DNA of 5,057 bases from Spirochaetia bacterium. GTDB taxonomy: Bacteria; Spirochaetota; Spirochaetia; Treponematales; Breznakiellaceae. Positions within the stretch are counted from its first letter, which is position 1. Each line of letters starts with the position of its first letter. The DNA lies in contig BOAU01000114.1 of the NCBI GenBank assembly GCA_026002025.1, positions 1 to 5,057 of the forward strand, given 5' to 3'. A program made the position numbers and the translations under genes. The notes under the pieces were generated by a model. The model saw nothing but the letters and a program-made list of their open reading frames with translations, made no database searches and was not told the DNA's origin. This document shows positions 1 through 5,050 of the stretch, in pieces.

Positions 1-199
1 CAATTATTATATCCCTAATGTGGTTAATAACTAATGGAATTAAAATATTTGCAAAATTTGTTATTGAAATATTATCAGTATTTAAACCTAAAATATTAAT
101 ACAGAAAAGCACTATTGATATTATCAGAGATGTTAAGAATGTTGCAATTATTTTAGAGAATACTGGATCATGCCAAATCTTGCTTAATAACCCTTTCAT
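1..199 (-). CDS. Small membrane protein, N-terminal part (runs off the left edge)
   Basis: On the minus strand an ATG at 199-197 is preceded by a GGAG ribosome binding site (208-205) five bases upstream, and the frame stays open to the edge of the window for 66 codons. The product begins MKGLLSKIWHDPVFSKIIAT and continues into a strongly hydrophobic stretch at about residues 16-38. That stretch looks like one transmembrane helix placed right after a short basic, aromatic N-terminus. I recognise the 'KIWxDPVxSK' type of start from small membrane-anchored accessory proteins of bacterial genomic islands, but I cannot name a family. The missing C-terminal part would decide the function. A plus-strand frame over the same bases has no ribosome binding site and is best read as its antisense shadow. 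The gene lies downstream of the nuclease operon on the same strand, separated from it by a terminator and a mini-element. Confidence 0.7.
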   Translation of the reverse strand, partial: MKGLLSKIWHDPVFSKIIATFLTSLIISIVLFCINILGLNTDNISITNFANILIPLVINHIRDIII

Positions 200-261
200 A
201 ATTTCTCCATTCTATATTATTTTACAAAATAGTTCAAGTGTTATTTCGCCTAACGTATGTT

Positions 262-347
262 GAGACTGTCGGAAAACCCTTTCATTTAAAATTTTACCCT
301 CATTTAGAGGCGTATTTTTTCTGCAAAATGACTTTTCCTACAGTCTC
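262..347. mobile_element. 86-bp mini-element with 15-bp imperfect terminal inverted repeats
   Basis: The left arm (262-276) reads GAGACTGTCGGAAAA. The right arm (333-347) is its reverse complement with a single mismatch (270 against 339). The 56 bases between the arms are AT-rich and have no coding capacity. The flanks share the triplet GTT (259-261 and 348-350), which could be a 3-bp target duplication, though three bases are weak evidence. The form is that of a MITE or of an insertion sequence deleted down to its ends; many insertion sequence ends start with similar GAGACTGT-type sequence, which is a recollection and not a search result. An alternative reading as an integron attC-like site is given under findings. 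Confidence 0.5.
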
Positions 348-368
348 GTTATGTGCCGTTAATTTCTG
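348..368 (+). repeat. Left arm of a 21-bp inverted repeat flanking the nuclease operon
   Basis: The sequence begins GTTATGTGCC and ends TTAATTTCTG. It matches the reverse complement of 1925-1945 at 20 of 21 positions, the one mismatch being at 358 against 1935. The similarity stops sharply at the outer edge and one base beyond the inner edge. The repeat sits directly between the 86-bp mini-element and the terminator. Both arms point inwards, as terminal inverted repeats do. Confidence 0.75.
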
Positions 369-408
369 CTATAAAACCCGCCCACACGGACGCGGGCGGG
401 TTTTATAG
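369..408. terminator. Symmetric rho-independent terminator
   Basis: A perfect 15-bp stem (369-383 with 394-408) encloses a 10-base loop. Its core is CCCGCCC paired with GGGCGGG, flanked by AAAA/TTTT runs. Read from either strand, the GC-rich stem is followed by TTTTATAG, so it can terminate in both directions. It lies 14 bases past the stop codon of the nuclease gene on the minus strand, and so ends the nuclease operon. Its very GC-rich core stands out from the surrounding AT-rich DNA. Confidence 0.85.
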
Positions 409-422
409 TTATTTTAATTAAA

Positions 423-1565
423 TTATCTTAATATTATTTTTACACTATTCTTTGATAATCCATAATATTTTAACCAACATTTTAGTAATTCACAAATATC
501 ATCTGGATTGAAATTTGTTTCAATCCACAAGGAATCTAAGAGTTGCTCTCCTCTGGTGAGATTATCTCCATTGCCTGCAACAATTGTACGATCCCGTTTC
601 CTTCCATTTTCATTTACAAAAATTGTATCAGGGTGTAGTTTTGACGAAATAAATTTTGATCTGTCTTTTTGCAATAACAATTTGCACATTTTAACATAAA
701 ATTCTTTCCAACCTTTTTTTCTGATTATATCGTATTGATTGTTTTCAAAAATGAAAGAAACTATCTCAGTTTTAGCATGTCTCTCATCCAGTAAACTATA
801 TTCTTTTATGCTTTGGGTCTTAATAGTTTTACTAATGCTGGATGATGGATTTTGAGGTGATGGGATAATTTCACCTTGAGTATCATCAGGTATTATTGCA
901 TTCAAAAAATCAAGAACTGTTTCATTGTCAGGTATTACACCTACAATTTCTTTGACCTTTTCTGATAAATATTCCAAAAGGAGTTCTTGTGCGGGTGATT
1001 TTTCACTAATAAGGCATAACAAAGCCGCTGGTAATGTTTCTTGAATTCTTCTTTTATTTTGGACTGTTTTATAATCACTTTGAGCAACATCAATAGATTT
1101 TCCGGAGACACAGTCATTATAATCCATATATTTCTTAAAAACATTTGAACAATATTCAGTATCATCTTCAACGAGGTTTATTGAGCAAAAATTTCGTTCC
1201 TCATATTTGCCTTGACCACTCGGTAAATAAAAATGCCAATCATTACCGTCTGTAAGAATCGCAATCGGGAAACCCTCTTTAAGGACATATCTAAAGAGTT
1301 GCTCTTTTGAGTCATCTGTTATTCGACTTATGTATTTTGCTTCAATAACAATAATTGGCCTTCCTGTTGGGTGAAAAAGCGCAAGGTCAGGTCGGCCATC
1401 GCCAGAATTATTATATTCTCGTGCAATGATATGGGTATCAAATAAAGGCCATCCTAAAGTTTGCAACAAACGTTTGACAATTGCATCGACAATATCTGTT
1501 TCTTGACGATAATAGCCATTTGTAATTTTTGTTTTTATATCTTCAATATCTTCGGATAATCCCAT
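423..1565 (-). CDS. PD-(D/E)XK restriction-type nuclease (HsdR N-terminal-like domain)
   Basis: This 380-residue protein has an N-terminal nuclease domain (about 15-135) like the N-terminal domain of type I restriction HsdR subunits and predicted type IV restriction enzymes. Visible landmarks are the helix around E22 (QETDIV) with LGWP at 37-40, D60 in GRPDLAL, E75 and K77 in IIVIEAK, Q89-L90, and ILTDGNDWHFY at 103-113. Together they give the D-ExK catalytic signature. There is no helicase or methylase part, so it is far shorter than a full HsdR. A helical middle region (about 165-228) and a Ser/Pro-rich linker (about 229-255) lead to a C-terminal domain (about 256-370) containing GWKEFYVKMCKLLL and WIETNFNPDDI. 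I have seen similar C-termini on other restriction-like proteins but cannot name the domain. The start is supported by AGGTGA upstream. The gene begins 8 bases after the preceding stop codon and is probably translated from the same mRNA. A role in DNA restriction or phage defence is inferred, not shown. Confidence 0.8.
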   Translation of the reverse strand: MGLSEDIEDIKTKITNGYYRQETDIVDAIVKRLLQTLGWPLFDTHIIAREYNNSGDGRPDLALFHPTGRPIIVIEAKYISRITDDSKEQLFRYVLKEGFPIAILTDGNDWHFYLPSGQGKYEERNFCSINLVEDDTEYCSNVFKKYMDYNDCVSGKSIDVAQSDYKTVQNKRRIQETLPAALLCLISEKSPAQELLLEYLSEKVKEIVGVIPDNETVLDFLNAIIPDDTQGEIIPSPQNPSSSISKTIKTQSIKEYSLLDERHAKTEIVSFIFENNQYDIIRKKGWKEFYVKMCKLLLQKDRSKFISSKLHPDTIFVNENGRKRDRTIVAGNGDNLTRGEQLLDSLWIETNFNPDDICELLKCWLKYYGLSKNSVKIILR

Positions 1566-1573
1566 TATATCAC

Positions 1574-1834
1574 CTAATCAATACAGATTTCGTTTCCACC
1601 GTAGATAATGTTATCCACGCCAAAGGCTAGTTTCCCGTTATTCCAAATTACCCTCTGATCATCAAAAATGCCTGATGCAAAAATATTTTCATCTTCGAGT
1701 ATTTTGAACTCTGGAACATTGTTGATTAATTCAGTCATATTGTAAAACATAGTTTTACCATTAGAAAGTTTTGCAATGAGGGTATGCCCAATTGCATCTA
1801 AATCTACAGACAATGCGGTAATAGGTTCAGCCAT
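1574..1834 (-). CDS. DUF2442-like small protein
   Basis: The product is 86 residues long, beginning MAEPITALSVDLDAIG. Its pattern is a short beta-rich start, then LSNGKTMFYNMTEL, then FKILEDENIFASG and VIWNNGKLAFGVDNIIYG. This resembles the DUF2442 family, whose members share a 'DG...fD...L...F......i.W..g.d...d.ly' layout and are often found beside toxin-antitoxin or other accessory genes. The biochemical function of that family is not known to me. I chose the ATG at 1834 because the AAAAAGGA ribosome binding site (1851-1844) lies nine bases upstream; the ATG at 1843 touches that site and is too close. The stop codon overlaps the ribosome binding site of the nuclease gene, so the two are likely cotranscribed and perhaps translationally coupled. 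A regulatory or antitoxin-like role towards the nuclease is speculation. Confidence 0.7.
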   Translation of the reverse strand: MAEPITALSVDLDAIGHTLIAKLSNGKTMFYNMTELINNVPEFKILEDENIFASGIFDDQRVIWNNGKLAFGVDNIIYGGNEICID

Positions 1835-1857
1835 ATCTAACATCCTTTTTCTAGGGT

Positions 1858-1863
1858 ATCATA
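1858..1863 (-). promoter_or_regulatory. Candidate extended -10 promoter of the nuclease operon
   Basis: On the minus strand TATGAT (1863-1858) is preceded by TGT, giving an extended -10 (TGnTATnAT) element about 24 bases upstream of the chosen start codon. No convincing -35 box is present; extended -10 promoters often lack one. Transcription would start near 1851, just ahead of the AAAAAGGA ribosome binding site, giving a very short leader. Confidence 0.4.
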
Positions 1864-1882
1864 ACAAATCATTTTATGCAAC

Positions 1883-1902
1883 TGTCGCCATGGGTGGCGA
1901 CA
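1883..1902. promoter_or_regulatory. Inverted repeat upstream of the nuclease operon, possible operator
   Basis: TGTCGCCA (1883-1890) and TGGCGACA (1895-1902) form a perfect 8-bp inverted repeat around the four bases TGGG. It lies in the -35 region of the candidate promoter at 1858-1863, where a repressor could act. It has no following T-run on either strand, so it does not look like an intrinsic terminator. The function is inferred from position only. Confidence 0.35.
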
Positions 1903-1924
1903 CTACATTTATCGTTAAGATTTT

Positions 1925-1945
1925 CAGAAATTAATGGCACATAAC
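1925..1945 (-). repeat. Right arm of the 21-bp inverted repeat flanking the nuclease operon
   Basis: Read on the minus strand it begins GTTATGTGCC and ends TTAATTTCTG, matching 348-368 at 20 of 21 bases. It lies 18 bases from the point where the truncated FMN reductase frame is lost, so the inverted repeat nearly coincides with the island boundary on this side. No clear target duplication links the outer flanks of the two arms. Confidence 0.75.
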
Positions 1946-1948
1946 TCC

Positions 1949-2002
1949 CTATATTAAGTATATCAGGCTGCCGACAAGCACACCGATTTTTACCTTGTCC
2001 AT
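1949..2002 (-). pseudogene. NADPH-dependent FMN reductase, 5' fragment truncated by the island
   Basis: Seven bases after the oxidoreductase stop codon, on the same strand, an ATG (2002-2000) with GGTGA upstream opens a frame reading MDKVKIGVLVGSL, followed by only IYLI and a TAG stop. The first 13 residues are the textbook N-terminus of the flavodoxin-fold NADPH-dependent FMN reductases: the first beta strand and the start of the FMN phosphate loop. In that family an Arg usually follows GSL. The match ends at about 1964, where the sequence changes from GC-rich to AT-rich. The simplest reading is that a full gene of about 180-200 codons once followed the oxidoreductase in an operon and was interrupted by insertion or deletion at the island edge. 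The remaining part is not in this window. With only 13 diagnostic residues the family call is good but not certain. Confidence 0.6.
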
Positions 2003-2009
2003 AATTATG

Positions 2010-3341
2010 TCACCCGATCCTCACCCCCTGCCGCACCAGTTCCGCCTGTAAAGCTTTGATGTCCACCGCGCGGCTGTTCTTTCCCTGTTTGATGGAAAGG
2101 GCGCTGGCGGCCCCGGCGGCCTGTCCTGTGGCAAAGGCGAAGTCAACGCCTCGGCTGGTGTGGGTGGCGTCCTTGGTGGCGGAAACACAGCGGCCCGCGA
2201 CTAAAAGATTCTCCGCACCCGAGGGGACCATGATCCCGAAGGGAATCTGGAACCAGGCGTCGGTGGCGACGGCAACCCTGCCGGGGCCGTCGGCGCAGAC
2301 CGGGTAGACCGCAACGGTGTCTTCAAAATGACGCTGGCCGTCGATATCTTCCTGGGTCAGCTGGTAGGCGCCCTTGATGCGCCGGGTTTCACGGACACCC
2401 ATGGCGGTGGCAAAGCTGCGGAGCCGTGCGCCTTCGAAACCGGGCTCGAATTTTTTCAACAGTTCCAGGGTATCAAGCACACATTTGCGGGACTTAATTT
2501 CCGCCTGGGTAAGGCTCTGCACATTGGTCCCGTTCACGGGAACACGGACCCGGTTAATCGCCGTGGCATCCCCCTGGGTAAGGTGATTCAAAATCACCTT
2601 GTCCTGAAAACCGTCGGGGGGAATCGGGTAACCTGCGGCTTTGGCCTTTTTAAAACCGGTGCTGATAAACTCATGCCGCGGGCGGTCCAGGAGTTCCGGG
2701 TGGACTTTTAGATTGTCCATGAATTCTTCGGTGTCCACATCGGAGGCGCCGAAGATAAGGGTACCGAACATGAGGTTTGTTTTTTCATCGGGCCCCAGAT
2801 CGCACTGTTCAAAGGGGCAGCCCGCACGGGCGGCAATGTCGGCATCGCCGGTGCAGTCCACCAGCCGCTTTGCCAGCACCGCCTGCCTGCCGGATTTACT
2901 TTCAATAAAGACGCCCTTCACAATTCCATTTTCAATATAGGGCGCGGTGATCAAAGTGTGGTAGATAGGCTGTATCCCGTGTTCCAGAATAAGATCGTCC
3001 AGCACCTGCTTGAGCATTTCCGTGTCGTAAACCAGAGAAGTCGAAGGGGTATAAAAAGGGGGAAAGGCCGCATCCCGCTCAAGCATCCGCTTTTCCAGCA
3101 TGGCCTGTACGCCGCCGGGCATAAGCGTTTCCGCTTCCCGGCACCAGGAGGATGGCTCCATGTTGCAGATCGCCGGGATGCCCCCCAGGAATCCGTAGCG
3201 CTCAATGATGACCACCGAGGCCCCCGCATCCGCCGCAGCAATGGCCGCGCCTATCCCCGCAGGGCCGCCGCCCAAAACCGCCACATCCGCCTCAGCCAAA
3301 ACAGGGACGCGGGATTCAGGTTCTACAATTTTCTTTTCCAT
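2010..3341 (-). CDS. FAD-dependent oxidoreductase (FAD_oxidored / PF12831-like)
   Basis: This 443-residue flavoprotein has a classic N-terminal Rossmann motif at about residues 19-48, with GGGPAG at 24-29 and the ribose-binding acidic residue E47 at the end of the second strand. Further family landmarks are FLGG (51-54), VDCTGDADIAARAG (161-174), GVRETRRI (315-322) and a C-terminal FAD pocket NLLVAGRCVSATKDATHTSR (378-397). There is no signal peptide, so it should be cytoplasmic. The substrate cannot be read from the sequence; members of this family are often near sugar or polysaccharide genes. I chose the ATG at 3341 because AAAGGA (3356-3351) lies nine bases upstream and the protein then starts MEKKIVEPESRVPVL. 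A longer frame from a TTG at 3395 has an unconserved-looking N-terminus. It was probably the first gene of an operon with the FMN reductase that is now truncated just downstream. That reductase could have supplied reduced flavin, which is inference. Confidence 0.85.
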   Translation of the reverse strand: MEKKIVEPESRVPVLAEADVAVLGGGPAGIGAAIAAADAGASVVIIERYGFLGGIPAICNMEPSSWCREAETLMPGGVQAMLEKRMLERDAAFPPFYTPSTSLVYDTEMLKQVLDDLILEHGIQPIYHTLITAPYIENGIVKGVFIESKSGRQAVLAKRLVDCTGDADIAARAGCPFEQCDLGPDEKTNLMFGTLIFGASDVDTEEFMDNLKVHPELLDRPRHEFISTGFKKAKAAGYPIPPDGFQDKVILNHLTQGDATAINRVRVPVNGTNVQSLTQAEIKSRKCVLDTLELLKKFEPGFEGARLRSFATAMGVRETRRIKGAYQLTQEDIDGQRHFEDTVAVYPVCADGPGRVAVATDAWFQIPFGIMVPSGAENLLVAGRCVSATKDATHTSRGVDFAFATGQAAGAASALSIKQGKNSRAVDIKALQAELVRQGVRIG

Positions 3342-3347
3342 ATTTCT

Positions 3348-3399
3348 CAATCCTTTTATGAGAGGGATTGTAAATCTTTCCTTTATTTTTAGCAATCCC
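3348..3399 (-). promoter_or_regulatory. Leader with two mutually exclusive hairpins over the oxidoreductase ribosome binding site
   Basis: In the minus-strand mRNA, segment A is GGGATTG (3399-3393), segment B is CAATCCC (3370-3364) and segment C is GGATTG (3353-3348). A and B can pair over 7 bp with a 22-base loop. B and C can pair over 6 bp with an 11-base loop, which would bury part of the AAAGGA ribosome binding site. The two pairings exclude each other, as in a translational switch or attenuator. No known riboswitch class is recognised, and the helices are short. Confidence 0.35.
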
Positions 3400-3438
3400 G
3401 AAACAGTATAATAAATTTCGTATCGGGTATACTCTGTT
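3397..3438. promoter_or_regulatory. Dyad-rich intergenic segment, possible operator
   Basis: The divergent intergenic region carries nested palindromic pieces. CCCGA (3397-3401) mirrors TCGGG (3423-3427), CGAAA (3399-3403) mirrors TTTCG (3416-3420), and AACAGTATA (3402-3410) mirrors TATACTCTGTT (3428-3438) with a two-base gap. Such a cluster between divergent genes could bind a regulator shared by the oxidoreductase and the GH10 enzyme. AT-rich DNA makes short dyads by chance, so confidence is low. Confidence 0.25.
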
Positions 3439-3495
3439 AAAAATACTATTTATTGCACGATCAAAAAATATACAGAAACAAAAAATATATAATCG

Positions 3496-3524
3496 TTGAC
3501 AAGCCGGGCAATACAACCTATCAT
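3496..3524 (+). promoter_or_regulatory. Sigma-70-type promoter of the GH10 gene
   Basis: TTGACA (3496-3501, a perfect -35 box) and TATCAT (3519-3524, one mismatch to the -10 consensus) are 17 bases apart, the optimal spacing. Transcription would start near 3531, only about five bases before the ATG at 3536. The GAAGG ribosome binding site (3526-3530) would then lie at or before the transcript start. A separate TATAAT (3488-3493) lies further upstream without a recognisable -35 box. Confidence 0.55.
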
Positions 3525-3535
3525 TGAAGGCAATC

Positions 3536-5044
3536 ATGAATATCACCGTTAAAATATTGAATGTCCGCGGTGAAAGCGTTGGACGGGATGAACTGTGGAG
3601 CCTCTTTGCATCGGATATGAACTACGTTCCCTGGCGCCGCAAACACGAAATCAGCCGGGAAGGGACAATCACCCTCACCGTGCCCGGCGGCCCGGTGATC
3701 CTCCAGGCAAAACTCCTCATCCCCGGTTACGGCTTCATGTGGGTAAGCGCCGACAACTGCGGGGAAGGCTATGGGGACGGGGCCAATGTTGAGTTTATCC
3801 GGGAGGCCGCCCTAAGCCGGGTACACGAAGTGCGGCAGGTTCTGGCAGGTAAAGAATTTATCCCCTCGGCAAAGTGCCGGTCCTTCCTGTCCGATGAGGA
3901 AACCCTGTTGAAACTGGCGGAAACTTTTGCCGCGCAAAAAGCAGCGGAGCTGAACATCACCGCCCTTGCGGCGGGCCTTTGGGCAGGTGATCTGGCCGTG
4001 GTGGAACGCTCCCGTGCCCGCATCGCCGCGCGGCCCAAAAGGGAAAACTTTTTATTCGGCTGCAGCGGTTTTCAATATCCCTATCAAAATGAGGAAGGGA
4101 AAAAAGAAATCTTCGACAGCCTTTTTAATTACGCCACCCTCCCCTTCTACCTTGCACGGGTGGAGCAGGAAAAGGGCAAACCCGATTACCCGACACTGGA
4201 CGCTTTTCAGGATCACTTTGAAAAACAGGGAATTAAAACCAAGGGCCATCCCCTCTGGTGGGCACACACCGCGGGAATGCCGCCCTGGACACAAAACCTT
4301 GACTGGAAGGACGGGAGCATCCGGCGGGAAATTGACCGGGTCATTAGCGACCGGGTACATCACTTTAAGGACCGGATCTTTTATTACGATGTGATCAACG
4401 AAGCCCATGACTGGTGCAACAGCTGGAACATGGGCCAGCAGGAATTGGTAGACATGACCGCTGCCTGCGCCGATGCGGTGCATAATGCGGACAGCCGCTG
4501 TAACGCAATAGTGAACACCTGTTTCATGTTCGGTGAAAACGCCGCCGACGGCCGGGTCCAGTGGGGAACCGTCAATGAGCGGAACATGGTCCCCTATTCG
4601 TATCTTGAAAAACTGGCGGAATCAGGCGGGCGCTACGAAACAATCGGCATGCAGCTTTACTGTCCATCGCGGGACATGCTGGCCATCGACAAACTCTACG
4701 ACCGGTTCGCGGTTTTCGGCAAACCCTATCACATAACTGAACTGGGGGTTCCCTCCTGTGAACGGGATGTCCCGCCGTCTACCACCGAAGGGGACATTTA
4801 CTGCCTGCGCTACATGTACAAGGGACTCTGGCACGAGATGGACTGGAGCGAACGCATCCAGGCGGACTGGGTCGAGGATTTTTATACCCTAAGTTACGCC
4901 CGTCCGGAAGTGGAAGCCCTTACCTGGTGGAGCCTCTGCGACGATCACAGTTACGTCCCCGCCGCAGGGCTTGTGAAAGAAGACGGAACCGCGAAGGAAG
5001 GGGTTCACCGGCTGCGGAAATTAAAGAAGAGCTGGGGACTTTAG
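3536..5044 (+). CDS. Glycoside hydrolase family 10, endo-1,4-beta-xylanase-like, no signal peptide
   Basis: The 502-residue product carries a C-terminal GH10 (beta/alpha)8 barrel at about 165-500. Visible landmarks are KGHPLWWAH (236-244, equivalent to the KGHxLxWH motif), YDVINEA with E289 as the probable acid/base, ITEL with E402 as the probable nucleophile, and ALTWWSLCDD followed by GLVKEDGTAKEGVHRL at the end of the barrel. Both catalytic glutamates are present, so it is likely an active retaining enzyme cleaving beta-1,4-xylan or xylo-oligosaccharides. The first ~115 residues do not belong to the barrel; they look beta-rich (for example EGTITLTVPGGPVILQAKLLIPGYGFMWV) and may be a carbohydrate-binding-like domain I cannot name. 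No signal peptide is visible at the N-terminus, which suggests a cytoplasmic enzyme acting on imported oligosaccharides. I chose the ATG at 3536 because GAAGG lies five bases upstream; a TTG at 3524 is also in frame but overlaps the -10 box. It is divergent from the oxidoreductase. Confidence 0.88.
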   Translation: MNITVKILNVRGESVGRDELWSLFASDMNYVPWRRKHEISREGTITLTVPGGPVILQAKLLIPGYGFMWVSADNCGEGYGDGANVEFIREAALSRVHEVRQVLAGKEFIPSAKCRSFLSDEETLLKLAETFAAQKAAELNITALAAGLWAGDLAVVERSRARIAARPKRENFLFGCSGFQYPYQNEEGKKEIFDSLFNYATLPFYLARVEQEKGKPDYPTLDAFQDHFEKQGIKTKGHPLWWAHTAGMPPWTQNLDWKDGSIRREIDRVISDRVHHFKDRIFYYDVINEAHDWCNSWNMGQQELVDMTAACADAVHNADSRCNAIVNTCFMFGENAADGRVQWGTVNERNMVPYSYLEKLAESGGRYETIGMQLYCPSRDMLAIDKLYDRFAVFGKPYHITELGVPSCERDVPPSTTEGDIYCLRYMYKGLWHEMDWSERIQADWVEDFYTLSYARPEVEALTWWSLCDDHSYVPAAGLVKEDGTAKEGVHRLRKLKKSWGL

Positions 5045-5050
5045 GGGGAG
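5043..5050 (+). promoter_or_regulatory. Strong ribosome binding site overlapping the GH10 stop codon
   Basis: AGGGGGAG begins inside the TAG stop codon of the GH10 gene and lies 7 bases from the window end. Its position and strength suggest that another plus-strand gene starts just beyond 5057 and is cotranscribed with the GH10 gene. No start codon at a suitable distance is visible within the window. Confidence 0.35.

Larger units (their letters stand above)
1..1963. other. AT-rich accessory island (right border at about 1963)
   Basis: From the left edge to about 1963 the DNA is clearly AT-rich, with genes full of A/T-ending codons. From about 1964 onwards the coding sequence is GC-rich with G/C-ending third positions. 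The change coincides with the end of the truncated FMN reductase frame. The island holds a small membrane protein, a mini-element and a restriction-type operon between inverted repeats, all typical of horizontally acquired DNA. Its left border is outside the window. No integrase or transposase gene is visible here. Confidence 0.65.

Noticed and set aside
209..237. TTGAAC-17-TAGAAT promoter for the left-edge membrane protein (minus strand)
   Set aside because: Transcription would start within a few bases of the ATG, after the ribosome binding site, and in AT-rich DNA such matches are frequent by chance.
18..263. Plus-strand frame of 81 codons at the left edge
   Set aside because: It has no ribosome binding site and lies antisense to a minus-strand frame that has a good start signal and a coherent membrane-protein pattern.
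1883..1902. Intrinsic terminator at the 8-bp hairpin
   Set aside because: There is no T-run after the stem on either strand; an operator role fits its position better.
348..1952. Target-site duplication around the 1.6-kb inverted-repeat unit
   Set aside because: The bases outside the two arms (GTCTC on the left, TCCCT on the right) do not match convincingly.
2328..2711. Plus-strand 127-codon frame inside the oxidoreductase
   Set aside because: It is opposite a well-recognised flavoprotein; GC-rich third positions create long antisense frames. The other long frames across 2041-3410 and 3595-4834 are rejected for the same reason.
3342..3395. Longer N-terminus of the oxidoreductase from a TTG at 3395
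   Set aside because: The added residues do not resemble the family start, while the ATG at 3341 has a well-spaced AAAGGA and the added stretch is better read as the mRNA leader.
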